From the NCBI GenBank assembly GCA_900541055.1, contig UQHZ01000004.1, forward strand, positions 62,001 through 126,000: a stretch of 64,000 nucleotides of DNA. The letters are read 5' to 3'. Shown piece by piece: positions 42,798 through 51,529 of this stretch. Position 1 is the stretch's first letter. Every line of letters begins with the position of its first letter. This DNA is from an uncultured Collinsella sp. (GTDB lineage: Bacteria > Actinomycetota > Coriobacteriia > Coriobacteriales > Coriobacteriaceae). The notes under the pieces are model-generated. The model ran no database searches. It saw nothing but the letters and a program-made list of their open reading frames with translations, and was not told the origin of the DNA. Made by a program: the position numbers and the translations under genes.

Positions 42798-44129
42798 ATG
42801 AAGTACTTTGGCACCGACGGCTTTCGCGGTGAGGCCAACGTTGGGCTGACGGTAGAGCACGCTTATAAGATTGGCCGTTTTGTGGGCTGGTATTACGGCG
42901 CCAACCGCGAGCGCAAGGCACGCGTCATCGTGGGCAAGGACACGCGTCGCTCGAGCTATATGTTCGAGGCGGCGCTGGTGAGCGGCCTGGTCGCGAGCGG
43001 TGCGGACGCCTATATGCTGCACGTGATCCCCACGCCGGGCGTAGCGCATCAGACTGTGGAAGGCTGCTTCGATTGCGGCATCATGATCAGCGCGAGCCAC
43101 AACCCGTTTTGCGATAACGGCATTAAGCTCGTCAACAGCGACGGCTTTAAGATGGACGAGGACGTGCTGGAGCTCATCGAGGACTACATCGATGGCAAGA
43201 GCGAAGTTCCGCTGGCCACGGGCAACCACATCGGTGCCACGGTGGACTACATGCAGGGCCGCAACCGCTACATTGCTTCGCTCATTGCAAGTGCGAACTT
43301 TTCGCTGCAGGGCGTCAAGATCGGTATCGACTGCGCCAACGGCTCGGCTTCCTCGGTGGCCAAGCCGGTGTTTGACGCGCTCGGTGCCGACGTGCGCGTG
43401 ATCAATGCCGCGCCCGATGGCTTTAACATCAACGTCGACTGCGGCTCCACGCATATGGAGCGTCTGCAGCGCCATGTGGTGGAGCAGGGCCTGGACGTGG
43501 GTTTTGCCTACGATGGCGATGCCGACCGCTGCCTGGCCGTGGATGAGCGCGGTCGCGTGGTAGACGGCGACCAGATCCTGTACGTGTGCGGCGTGTATCT
43601 GAACAAGCACGGTCGCCTTTCGGGCGGTACCGTGGTGCCGACGATTGCCAGCAACTTTGGCCTGATCAAGTCGTTGGAGCTTGCCGGTCTGAGCGCCGTG
43701 ACCAGCGGCGTGGGCGACCGTCACGTGTATGCCAAGATGCGCGAGGGCGGCTACAGCCTGGGCGGCGAGCAGACGGGCCATGCGATCTTTGGCGATATCG
43801 AGCGCACGGGCGACGGCATTATGACCTCGCTGCGCGTGATGGAAGTGATTCGTGCCGAGCGCGAGACGCTCTCGCAGCTCACGGCTCCGTGCAAGCTGCT
43901 GCCGCAGGCGCAGGTGGCCGTGCGCGTGGCGGACAAGGACGCCGCGCTCGAGAACATGGGCGTGCAGAACGCCATCGCCGAGGCCGAGGTTGCGCTGGCA
44001 GGCGAGGGCCGCGTGCTCGTGCGCAAGAGCGGAACCGAGTCGGTTATCCGCGTGCTGGCCGAGGCGCCCGACCAAGCATCTGCCGATGCCGCCATGAAGC
44101 GCATCGCCGCCGCGCTCGAGGCTTTATAG
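42798..44129 (+). CDS. glmM: Phosphoglucosamine mutase
   Basis: Interconverts glucosamine 6-phosphate and glucosamine 1-phosphate on the way to UDP-GlcNAc and peptidoglycan. The 443-residue protein has the phosphohexomutase features: start KYFGTDGFRGEAN, phosphoserine loop IMISASHNPFCDNGIK, metal loop YDGDADRCLAVD, sugar-binding GGEQTGHAIF, and C-terminal phosphate loop VRKSGTESVIRV. GTDGFRG and the motif set match GlmM and not phosphoglucomutase. AAGGAGAG precedes the ATG. A perfect hairpin overlaps the stop. Confidence 0.95.
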   Translation: MKYFGTDGFRGEANVGLTVEHAYKIGRFVGWYYGANRERKARVIVGKDTRRSSYMFEAALVSGLVASGADAYMLHVIPTPGVAHQTVEGCFDCGIMISASHNPFCDNGIKLVNSDGFKMDEDVLELIEDYIDGKSEVPLATGNHIGATVDYMQGRNRYIASLIASANFSLQGVKIGIDCANGSASSVAKPVFDALGADVRVINAAPDGFNINVDCGSTHMERLQRHVVEQGLDVGFAYDGDADRCLAVDERGRVVDGDQILYVCGVYLNKHGRLSGGTVVPTIASNFGLIKSLELAGLSAVTSGVGDRHVYAKMREGGYSLGGEQTGHAIFGDIERTGDGIMTSLRVMEVIRAERETLSQLTAPCKLLPQAQVAVRVADKDAALENMGVQNAIAEAEVALAGEGRVLVRKSGTESVIRVLAEAPDQASADAAMKRIAAALEAL

Positions 44130-44160
44130 CTACGCGGTTTTACCAAACCGCGTAGCTGCT
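44128..44160 (+). terminator. Hairpin at the glmM stop
   Basis: AGCTACGCGGTTT (44128-44140) and AAACCGCGTAGCT (44145-44157) pair perfectly with a TACC loop. The T-tract is absent, so termination is plausible but not certain. Confidence 0.55.
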
Positions 44161-44169
44161 CGACGCTGC

Positions 44170-44268
44170 AAACGGCCCCAAGCGGCAATCTGACGTTCAA
44201 TTTCAAGGGCGCGACCAGAAGGTCAGCGCCCTTTCATTTCACGTCACCTTGCTCGCTTGGGGCCGTTT
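44170..44268. repeat. Nested three-stem palindromic element
   Basis: Outer arms AAACGGCCCCAAGC (44170-44183) and GCTTGGGGCCGTTT (44255-44268) are perfect. Inside come TGACGT/ACGTCA (44191-44196 and 44241-44246), then AAGGGCGC/GCGCCCTT (44205-44212 and 44226-44233) capped by GACC-AGAA-GGTC. It sits between two terminators of convergent genes. May be a structured RNA or a mobile palindrome. Confidence 0.75.
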
Positions 44269-44334
44269 TCGCTGACGTTGCCAAGACATTAGCGTCAACG
44301 AACTAGTCATTGGGTACCTAGTTATTGGGTGAAA

Positions 44335-44375
44335 AAAGGGGACGCTGCGGATTGGTTCCGCGGCGTCCCCTTTGC
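44335..44375 (-). terminator. Terminator of the M32 carboxypeptidase gene
   Basis: GGGGACGCTGCGG (44338-44350) pairs with CCGCGGCGTCCCC (44358-44370) and is followed on the minus strand by TTTTTTC. Confidence 0.8.
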
Positions 44376-44395
44376 GTTGACGTGTCGGTTATGCC

Positions 44396-45979
44396 TTACA
44401 GCTCGTAGAGCGTGGTGAACTTGTCCTGCAGGTAGCTGCAGTAGTAGCGGGCATCGAACGCCATGCCGCACGCGCCCTTGATGAGCTCCGGCGCGTCCTT
44501 GGCGCGGCCCCACTGCCAAATGTGCTCGCCCAGCCAGGCGCGGACGGGTGTCAGGTCGCCGCTCGCACAGGCGCCGTTGAGGTCGACACCGTCGCGGCAC
44601 ATGGCCGGCACAAACATGGCGTCGTAGGCGCTGCCCAGCGCATAGGTGGGGAAGTAGCCAAACGAGCCGCCGCTCCAGTGCGTATCCTGTAGGCAGCCGT
44701 GCGTGTCGTCGGGAACGGGAATGCCCAGGTACTCATCCATGAAGCGGTTCCAAAGCGCGGGGATATCCTTGGCTGTGGCCTCGCCGGCAAACAGCATGCG
44801 CTCGATCTCGTAGCGCACCATAACGTGCAGCGGATAGGTGAGCTCGTCGGCCTCGGTGCGGATCAGCGAAGGCTGCGCGATGTTCACGGCGTGGTAGAGC
44901 GTGTCCTCGTCGACGTCGCCGTAGACCTCGGGTGCGTGACGGCGCAGCACCTCGAGCAGCGGTCCCATAAAGGCGCGGCTGCGACCTACGGTGTTCTCGA
45001 AAAAGCGGCTCTGGCTCTCGTGGATGCCCATGGAGGTGCCGCCCTCAAGACAGGTGCGCGCATAGGCGGGATTGACGCCCAGCTCGTACATGGCGTGTCC
45101 CGCTTCGTGGATGATGCTGTAGACGTTGGAGATGCAATCGTCCTCGTAGATGTGTGTCGCGATGCGCGCGTCACCCACGGCAAAGCCCTCGCTAAACGGG
45201 TGCTCGGTAAAGGCAAGCGTGGTGTCGTTCAGGTTCAGGCCGACGAGCTTCATAAGGTCGAAGCTCATGGCGCGCTGGGCGGCCTCGGGCACGCGGGCGT
45301 GCAAAAAGTCGGCAGCGGGCTGCTGGCCGCGCTCGCCGATAGCGTGCACGAGCGGCACGACCGTCGCCTTGACCTCATCGCAAAACGCATCGAAGCTCTC
45401 GGCAGAAAGGCCGCGCTCGTACTGGTCGAGCCAAACGTCGTATGGGTCGCGCTTGGGGTCCATGAGTTCGGCCTGATGCTTAAGTTGGGCGACGATTTTA
45501 TCCACATAGGGCTCAAAACTCGCCCAGTCGTTGGCCGTCTTGGCCTTGTGCCACACGGCATCGGCCTCGCAGGTGAGCCTGGTCCAGGCCTCGGCCTCCT
45601 CGGTGGGGATGACGCTTGCCTCGCGCTGGTCGCGGCCGAGCACGCGGATCTCGTCGAGCAGCTGCGGGTTGTCGATCTTGCCGCCGGCGACGGTTTCGCG
45701 TGCCAGCGAGTGCACAAGTTCGACAGACTTTTTGCTGGTCAGGAGCTTGTGATGCTCGCCGGCAAGCGTGCCCATGGCGTCGGCACGGGCGGCAGCGCCG
45801 TCGGCAGGAGCAATCGTCGCTCCATCGAACTCGGCAATCTTGAGCAGGTACTCGCGAGTCCACAGCTTGCCCTCGAGTTTGCGGAACTTTTTGACGGCCT
45901 TGTCGACTTTAGCAGCCTTGACGCCCTTGGCAGCCTTTGCCACGGCGGCCTGGGCCTTCTTATCGAGTTTCTTTCCCAT
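44396..45979 (-). CDS. M32 (Taq/Pfu-type) metallocarboxypeptidase
   Basis: A 527-residue cytosolic zinc carboxypeptidase. Family blocks are clear: FTEHPFSEGF (HPF motif), DARIATHIYED, the zinc motif IHEAGHAMYELG, and GIHESQSRFFEN with the third ligand region. TEADELTYPLHVMVRYEIE completes the core. The Lys/Ala-rich N-terminus (KKLDKKAQAAVAKAAKGVKAAKVDKAVKKFRK) is about 45 residues longer than in usual M32 enzymes and may bind nucleic acid or a partner. AAGGAT precedes the ATG weakly. Single gene. Confidence 0.93.
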   Translation of the reverse strand: MGKKLDKKAQAAVAKAAKGVKAAKVDKAVKKFRKLEGKLWTREYLLKIAEFDGATIAPADGAAARADAMGTLAGEHHKLLTSKKSVELVHSLARETVAGGKIDNPQLLDEIRVLGRDQREASVIPTEEAEAWTRLTCEADAVWHKAKTANDWASFEPYVDKIVAQLKHQAELMDPKRDPYDVWLDQYERGLSAESFDAFCDEVKATVVPLVHAIGERGQQPAADFLHARVPEAAQRAMSFDLMKLVGLNLNDTTLAFTEHPFSEGFAVGDARIATHIYEDDCISNVYSIIHEAGHAMYELGVNPAYARTCLEGGTSMGIHESQSRFFENTVGRSRAFMGPLLEVLRRHAPEVYGDVDEDTLYHAVNIAQPSLIRTEADELTYPLHVMVRYEIERMLFAGEATAKDIPALWNRFMDEYLGIPVPDDTHGCLQDTHWSGGSFGYFPTYALGSAYDAMFVPAMCRDGVDLNGACASGDLTPVRAWLGEHIWQWGRAKDAPELIKGACGMAFDARYYCSYLQDKFTTLYEL

Positions 45980-46112
45980 ACCGTATCCTTAATCTCGCAG
46001 GCCGAGCGCCGCAGACGGGTGCGCGGCCAGTTTGCACAGCTACCTGCCTTGTACCCAGCGCGAACAAAACGGAACGCGGCGATGCGCTCGCGAAATGTGT
46101 TATCCTATAGCC

Positions 46113-46400
46113 CAATGCGTTGACGGAGAGGGTTTTGCCCGCCGTGTCGCCGGCAAGAGAGGGAAGGTCATGGGCTGCAAGCCTTCCTGCGGTGGCAAGG
46201 GCTAAGCGTTCACTCCCGAGCAGCGACCTCAACGGGCGCGCGGCCAGTGGCAGCAAAGCCCCAGTAGGGAAGCCGTGAGCCTCGCGACAAGAGGCGCAGA
46301 GTGGGCGCGGCGGGCCAGACATCCGCCGGGTCAAACAAGGTGGTACCGCGGAATTTAACCGTCCTTGGGCAATGCACATGCCCGAGGGCGGTTTTTTGTT
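46113..46400 (+). ncRNA. T-box leader (Phe)
   Basis: Upstream of pheS, the hallmark T-box sequence AACAAGGTGGTACCGCGG lies at 46334-46351, just before a terminator hairpin (CCGTCCTTGGGC 46359-46370 with GCCCGAGGGCGG 46380-46391, then TTTTTT). A Stem I region fills 46113-46290. TTC followed by A at 46209-46211 is a plausible Phe specifier codon on its 3' side. Uncharged tRNA-Phe should favour read-through into pheS. Confidence 0.88.
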
Positions 46401-46483
46401 ACCGAACCGGGCCGCGCATCTGCAGCATCGGGCGGCGTCAGCCGCCCCGGCAAGCGAGATGTGCGAGAGACGAAAGGGAAGAC

Positions 46484-47560
46484 ATGAGTCTGATTGATGA
46501 TCTGGTCAAACTCGAGGAAGAGGCCAAGGAGCTCGTCACTAGCGCCGACGACGCCGCCAAGCTCGAGGCTGCGCGCGTTGAGCTGCTCGGTCGCAAAGGC
46601 CGTATCACCGGCCTGATGCGCATGATGGGCAAGCTCGCTCCCGAGGATCGTCCCATGATGGGCAAGCGCGCCAACGAGATGCGCCAGCTGATCGAGGGCA
46701 TGCTCGACGAGCGCACCACCGAGATGAAGGCCGCCGCCCTCAAGCACACACTCGAGCACGAGGCCGTCGACATCACGCTGCCGGGCATCCGTCCGCAGAT
46801 CGGTCACCAGCACCTGATCAAGCAGATCATCGAGGAGGCCGAGGACATCTTCTGCGGCATCGGCTACACCGTCGAGTCCGGCCCCATGGTCGATACTTCC
46901 TACTACAACTTCACTGCGCTCAACGCCCCCATGGATCACCCGAGCCGCTCGGCCCGCGATACCTTCTACGTGGTCGATAACAACCCCGGCAGCGTCGCGC
47001 ACCCCGAGGCTCACGCCCATGGCGAGTCCGACGTGCTGCTGCGCACCCAGACTTCGGGCGTGCAGATTCACACCATGGAGTCGCAGAAGCCGCCCATCTA
47101 CATGATCTGCCCGGGCACCGTCTACCGTCCCGACACGGCCGACGCCTGCCACCTGCCGCAGTTCAACCAGATCGAAGGCCTGGTCGTCGACGAGGGTATC
47201 ACCTTTGGCGACCTGAAGGGCACGCTCGACTACTTTGTTAAGTGCATGTTTGGCGAGGACCGCAAGACGCGCTACCGTCCGCACTTCTTCCCCTTCACCG
47301 AGCCGAGCTGCGAGGTGGACGTGAGCTGCCACGTCTGCGGCGGCAAGGGCTGCAACTTCTGCAAGCACAGCGGCTGGATCGAGATCTTGGGCTGCGGCAT
47401 GGTCGACCCCAACGTCCTGATCAACTGCGGCATCGACCCCGAGAAGTATACCGGCTTCGCCTTTGGCATTGGCGCCGAGCGCGTCGCGGCACTGCGCTAC
47501 GACCTGCCCGACCTCAGAACTCTCATGACTGGCGATATGCGCTTCTTGAATCAGTTCTAG
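46484..47560 (+). CDS. pheS: Phenylalanyl-tRNA synthetase alpha subunit
   Basis: Catalytic subunit of the alpha2-beta2 enzyme charging tRNA-Phe. The 358-residue protein starts with a coiled-coil tRNA-binding arm (about 1-85). It then shows class II motifs: FTALNAPMDHPSRSARDTFY, RTQTSGVQIHTME, TVYRPDTADACHLPQFNQIEGLVVD and the C-terminal GFAFGIGAERVAALRYDLPDLR. The CHVCGGKGCNFCKHSGWIE segment is a Cys-rich insertion known in a subset of PheS. ATG 46484 has GAAAGGG, inside an open frame that starts earlier in the T-box. Confidence 0.96.
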   Translation: MSLIDDLVKLEEEAKELVTSADDAAKLEAARVELLGRKGRITGLMRMMGKLAPEDRPMMGKRANEMRQLIEGMLDERTTEMKAAALKHTLEHEAVDITLPGIRPQIGHQHLIKQIIEEAEDIFCGIGYTVESGPMVDTSYYNFTALNAPMDHPSRSARDTFYVVDNNPGSVAHPEAHAHGESDVLLRTQTSGVQIHTMESQKPPIYMICPGTVYRPDTADACHLPQFNQIEGLVVDEGITFGDLKGTLDYFVKCMFGEDRKTRYRPHFFPFTEPSCEVDVSCHVCGGKGCNFCKHSGWIEILGCGMVDPNVLINCGIDPEKYTGFAFGIGAERVAALRYDLPDLRTLMTGDMRFLNQF

Positions 47561-47744
47561 GCTGCGGCTTGCCCAAGCACGGCACTTCGGCGCTCATTCG
47601 TCGCTTGCGTACCAAAGTACGTGGCGCTCCTCTTTCGGGCCGATCTGCCGCACTTGGACAACCCTCGTTTTGTAAGGAATGTTCACAAAGTTGAAGTTTC
47701 CACCTGCATCTCTTCGCAGGCTTTCAGTATGAAAGGAGAGCTAG

Positions 47745-50198
47745 ATGCGTGTTTCTTACGACTGGCTCAAGACCATGATCGATATTCCGGAGGATCCCAA
47801 GACCCTTTCGGACGAATATATCCGTACCGGCACCGAGGTCGAGGCGATCGACACCGTGGGCGAGTCCTTCGACCACGTGGTGACCGCCCAGGTGCTCACC
47901 AAGACCCCGCACCCCGATAGCGACCACATGTATGTGTGCTCGGTCGACGTGGGTGACAAGAACCTCGACGCCGACGGCAACCCCGCTCCGCTGCAGATCG
48001 TCTGCGGCGCGCAGAACTTCGAGGCCGGTGACCACATCGTCACGGCCATGATCGGCGCTGTCCTGCCCGGCGACGTCAAGATCAAGAAGAGCAAGCTTCG
48101 CGGCGTCGTGTCCATGGGCATGAACTGCTCCGCGCGCGAGCTCGGCCTGGGCGGCGACCACTCCGGCATTATGATCCTGCCCGAGGATACGCCCTGCGGC
48201 ATGCCGTTTGCCGAGTACGTGGGCTCGAGTGATACCGTGCTCGACTGCGAGATCACGCCCAACCGCCCCGACTGCCTGTCCATGATCGGCATGGCCCGCG
48301 AGACCGGTGCCATCTTCGACCGCGATTTCCACGTTGAGCTGCCCGCTATCAAGGCGGAGACCGGCCGCGCGACCGACGACGAGCTTTCCGTCGAGATTGC
48401 CGACGAGGGCCTGTGCGACCGCTACGTCGCCCGCATCGTGCGCAACGTGAAGGTCGGCCCGTCGCCCGACTGGATGGTCAAGCGCCTTAACGCCCTGGGC
48501 GTGCGCCCGCACAACAATATCGTCGACATCACCAACTATGTGATGATGCTCACCGGTCAGCCGCTGCACGCCTTTGACCTGGACACCTTTGCCGAGCGCG
48601 ATGGCAGGCGCCGCGTGGTGGTTCGCGCCGCCCAGCAGGACGAGAAGTTCACGACGCTCGACGGCGAGGAGCGTGTGCTCGATGCCGGCATGGGCCTCAT
48701 CACCGACGGCGAGCGCCCTGTGGCGTTGGCCGGCGTTATGGGCGGCATGGATTCCGAGATCGAGGACGATACCGTCGATGTGATGGTCGAGAGCGCCTGC
48801 TTCAACGCCGGTCGCACCTCGCACACCAGCCGCGATCTGTCGCTGATCTCCGACGCCTCCATTCGCTTTGAGCGCCAGGTTGACGAGACCGGCTGCGTGG
48901 ATGTTGCCGACATTGCCTGCGCGCTGATTGAGGAGATCGCCGGCGGCGAGGTCGCCCCCGGCTATGTGGACGTGTTCCCCGCGCCCAAGACCATCGACAG
49001 CATCAAGCTGCGCCTGGCCCGCGTGCACGCCATCTGCGGTGCCGACATCGAGTCCGACTTTATCGAGCGCTCGCTCACCCGCCTGGGCTGCACCGTCGAG
49101 CGCGACGGCGAAGACTTTATGGTTACCCCGCCGAGCTTCCGCCCCGACCTGCCGCGCGAGATTGACCTGATCGAGGAGGTCCTGCGCCTGTGGGGCATGG
49201 GCCGCGTGACGGCGACCATCCCGGCTGCCAAGAACCACATTGGCGGCCTGACCCGCGAGCAGAAGCTCACCCGTAAGGTCGGCGAGATCCTGCGCGCCTG
49301 CGGCCTCAATGAGACCACGACTTTTGGCTTTGCCGCTCCGGGCGACCTGGAGAAGATCGGCATGTCCACCGAGGGCCGCGGCTGCCCCGTGGTGCTCATG
49401 AATCCGCTGGTAGCCGAGCAGACCGAGATGCGTCGCTCGCTGCTGCCGGGCCTGCTGCAATCCGTGGCCTATAACGAGGCGCACGGCACGCCCAACGTGC
49501 ACCTGTACGAGGTCGGCAGCCTGTTCCACGGCCGCGAGAACGCCAGCCTGCCCAGGGAGACCAAGTCCGTGGCGGGTGTGCTCTCGGGCCAGTGGAGCGA
49601 GCAGTCTTGGAACATGAAGTACCGCAAGCTGCGTTTCTTCTTTGGCAAGGGCATTGTCGAAGAGCTGCTCGCCCAGCTGCGCATCGAGAAGGTTCGCTTC
49701 CGTCCCGTCGAGGGCGAGGGCTATGCCTTCCTGCAGCCGGGTCGTGCGGCCGAGGTTCTGTCCGGCGGCGCCGTGCTGGGCTGGGTCGGCGAGATTCATC
49801 CCGAGGCGCGCGAAGCTATGGGCATCGACGAGGTCGTCGTTGCCTTTGAGCTCGATCTGGACAAGCTGATCAAGGGCGCCCGCAACCAGGAGAACTACCG
49901 CGAGTTCTCGCAGTACCCGGCTGTTGAGCACGATTTGGCAATTGTGGTCGATAACTCCGTGACCTGCGAGGATCTTGAGCGCCGTATTACCAGCGCCGGT
50001 GGCAAGCTGCTCGAGGGCGTTCGCCTGTTCGACGTTTACCGCGATCCCATCCGCATCGGAGCGGGCAAGAAGTCCATGGCTTTTGCGCTTACGTATCGCT
50101 CAGACGACCACACGCTCACCAGCGAAGAGGTCGAGAAGGCGCACCAGAAGATCGTCACCAAGGTGTGCAAGGGCGTAAACGGCGAGGTCCGCGGCTAG
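47745..50198 (+). CDS. pheT: Phenylalanyl-tRNA synthetase beta subunit
   Basis: The 817-residue large subunit handles tRNA binding and editing. It opens with the usual strand MRVSYDWLKTMIDIPED, then an OB-fold tRNA-binding domain (KTPHPDSDHMYVCSVDVG), the B3/B4 editing region (TPNRPDCLSMIGMARE), B5, a catalytic-like core with RHEDM-like blocks, and a C-terminal anticodon-binding FDX-ACB domain (YREFSQYPAVEHDLAIVVD). GAAAGGAG precedes ATG 47745. It is 184 bases after pheS; the gap shows no clear terminator. Confidence 0.96.
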   Translation: MRVSYDWLKTMIDIPEDPKTLSDEYIRTGTEVEAIDTVGESFDHVVTAQVLTKTPHPDSDHMYVCSVDVGDKNLDADGNPAPLQIVCGAQNFEAGDHIVTAMIGAVLPGDVKIKKSKLRGVVSMGMNCSARELGLGGDHSGIMILPEDTPCGMPFAEYVGSSDTVLDCEITPNRPDCLSMIGMARETGAIFDRDFHVELPAIKAETGRATDDELSVEIADEGLCDRYVARIVRNVKVGPSPDWMVKRLNALGVRPHNNIVDITNYVMMLTGQPLHAFDLDTFAERDGRRRVVVRAAQQDEKFTTLDGEERVLDAGMGLITDGERPVALAGVMGGMDSEIEDDTVDVMVESACFNAGRTSHTSRDLSLISDASIRFERQVDETGCVDVADIACALIEEIAGGEVAPGYVDVFPAPKTIDSIKLRLARVHAICGADIESDFIERSLTRLGCTVERDGEDFMVTPPSFRPDLPREIDLIEEVLRLWGMGRVTATIPAAKNHIGGLTREQKLTRKVGEILRACGLNETTTFGFAAPGDLEKIGMSTEGRGCPVVLMNPLVAEQTEMRRSLLPGLLQSVAYNEAHGTPNVHLYEVGSLFHGRENASLPRETKSVAGVLSGQWSEQSWNMKYRKLRFFFGKGIVEELLAQLRIEKVRFRPVEGEGYAFLQPGRAAEVLSGGAVLGWVGEIHPEAREAMGIDEVVVAFELDLDKLIKGARNQENYREFSQYPAVEHDLAIVVDNSVTCEDLERRITSAGGKLLEGVRLFDVYRDPIRIGAGKKSMAFALTYRSDDHTLTSEEVEKAHQKIVTKVCKGVNGEVRG

Positions 50199-50319
50199 GT
50201 CCTGCACTGGGTATGGGCCAGCGGTGGCTGCCGCCGAGCTCTACGTGACTGCCATGCTCGGTATAAAGCACTGCTGAGCCTGCATATATGACACGCGCAT
50301 TACATAACGGCGTGCTGCT

Positions 50320-50348
50320 TTGTCGGCAGTGCGCCGTTTTGCTATGAT
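50320..50348 (+). promoter_or_regulatory. Promoter of the nickel/cobalt ECF operon
   Basis: TTGTCG (50320-50325) and TATGAT (50343-50348) with a 17-base spacer. The NikR-like dyad begins 11 bases after the -10 hexamer. Confidence 0.6.
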
Positions 50349-50358
50349 AGCCCGCGGC

Positions 50359-50386
50359 GTGTTACGAATTTGACAATACGTAACAC
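50359..50386 (+). promoter_or_regulatory. NikR-like operator
   Basis: GTGTTAC-N14-GTAACAC, a perfect 28-base dyad (the next pair, G/C, also matches). Arm sequence and total span fit NikR operators of the GTGTTAC class. It covers the probable transcription start of the downstream ECF transporter genes, as expected for repression by nickel-loaded NikR. Confidence 0.65.
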
Positions 50387-50443
50387 TGGCAAGGTGATTT
50401 AAGCGGCGTTGCAATTCCGTGCGCCGACAACCGGGAGGCGTAC

Positions 50444-51529
50444 ATGCACATTCCAGATAATTATCTGTCCCCGCAGACCGATGCCGTCATGGCGGTGGCA
50501 ATGGTGCCCGTTTGGGTCCACTGCATCAAGAAGGTGCGCGCCACGCTCGATCGCGAGCACATGGCTTTCCTGGGCATCTGCGCCGCATTTTCCTTCTTGC
50601 TCATGATGTTCAACGTGCCGTTGCCCGGCGGCACCACAGGCCACGCCGTCGGCGGCGCACTCATCGCGTTGCTGCTGGGCCCCGAGGCCGCGGCTATCGC
50701 TGTCTCGGTCGCGCTGGCGCTGCAGGCGCTGCTATTTGGCGACGGCGGCGTTCTGTCGTTTGGCGCCAACTGCTTTAACATGGCCTTTGTGCTGCCGTTT
50801 GTCGCTGCTATCGTGTTCCGTGCGCTCAACAGCCGTCTGTACGACAAGAGCTGGGGCACCTCGGTTTCTGCCATCGTGAGCGGCTGGGTCGGTCTGTGCC
50901 TGGCGGCCCTGTGCGCGGCAATCGAGTTTGGTATTCAGCCGATGCTCTTTACCAACGCTTCAGGTGCGCCGCTGTACTGCCCCTTCCCGTTGTCTGTGGC
51001 TATTCCGGCCATGTTGATCCCGCATATGCTGGTCGCCGGTGTTGTCGAGGGCGTGGCGACGGCTGCGATCTACGGTTTCATTAAGAAGACGGCACCGAGC
51101 ATTATCGTCGGACCCGAGGCCGTCGATGGCCAGCTTGCTGCCGAGGGCGCTGCTGCCAAGAAGACCTCGCTGGTCCCCACGCTCATCTTGGTTGCCGTGC
51201 TTGTCGTGGCCACGCCGCTGGGCCTGCTGGCCACGGGTGACGCCTGGGGTGAGTGGGACGCCGAGGGCGCCGCGACCGCCGTTCAGGAGGCTGGCGACGA
51301 CAGCCTGCAGGCTTCGGTCGGTCTCGACACCCCGACCTTTGCCGACGCGCTGCCCACGGGTGATTACCTGCAGGCCTATTCCGAGGAGCAGGGTCTTGGC
51401 TTTGCCGGTCAGGCTGCCATGTATATCCTGTCCGGCGTGATTGGCGTGGCGGTGCTCACCATCGCATTCCGTCTGATCTCGCTGACGGTCAAGGAAAGCG
51501 GTGCTCATGGCAATAGCCGAGCTGCCTAG
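50444..51529 (+). CDS. Nickel/cobalt ECF transporter, CbiM/NikM-type substrate component with fused C-terminal domain
   Basis: A 361-residue membrane S-component that binds the metal. The N-terminus MHIPDNYLSP is the metal-binding start (Met1, His2) of CbiM/NikM, which fixes the ATG. About seven membrane helices follow (GGTTGHAVGGALIALLLGPEAAAIAVS, GVLSFGANCFNMAFVLPF). A further helix pair at 240-350 includes TPLGLLATGDAWGEWDAEG and a final hydrophobic span, typical of a fused CbiN/NikN-like (PDGLE-type) domain. GGGAGG upstream. Sequence alone leaves Ni or Co open; the NikR-like dyad favours nickel. Confidence 0.9.
   Translation: MHIPDNYLSPQTDAVMAVAMVPVWVHCIKKVRATLDREHMAFLGICAAFSFLLMMFNVPLPGGTTGHAVGGALIALLLGPEAAAIAVSVALALQALLFGDGGVLSFGANCFNMAFVLPFVAAIVFRALNSRLYDKSWGTSVSAIVSGWVGLCLAALCAAIEFGIQPMLFTNASGAPLYCPFPLSVAIPAMLIPHMLVAGVVEGVATAAIYGFIKKTAPSIIVGPEAVDGQLAAEGAAAKKTSLVPTLILVAVLVVATPLGLLATGDAWGEWDAEGAATAVQEAGDDSLQASVGLDTPTFADALPTGDYLQAYSEEQGLGFAGQAAMYILSGVIGVAVLTIAFRLISLTVKESGAHGNSRAA

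Noticed and set aside
46170..46205. An 11-codon ORF (MGCKPSCGGKG) with a GGAAGG site
   Set aside because: It falls inside T-box Stem I, where base pairing dictates the sequence; two Cys codons alone do not make it a leader peptide.
47724..49931. A 735-codon open frame opposite pheT
   Set aside because: pheT is unambiguous on the plus strand; the mirror frame is low-complexity His/Ala/Gly/Arg-rich.
50444..51529. Reading the ECF transporter as cobalt-specific and linked to the B12 riboswitch
   Set aside because: The operator resembles NikR, no cobalamin element precedes this operon, and no cobalamin biosynthesis genes are in the window.
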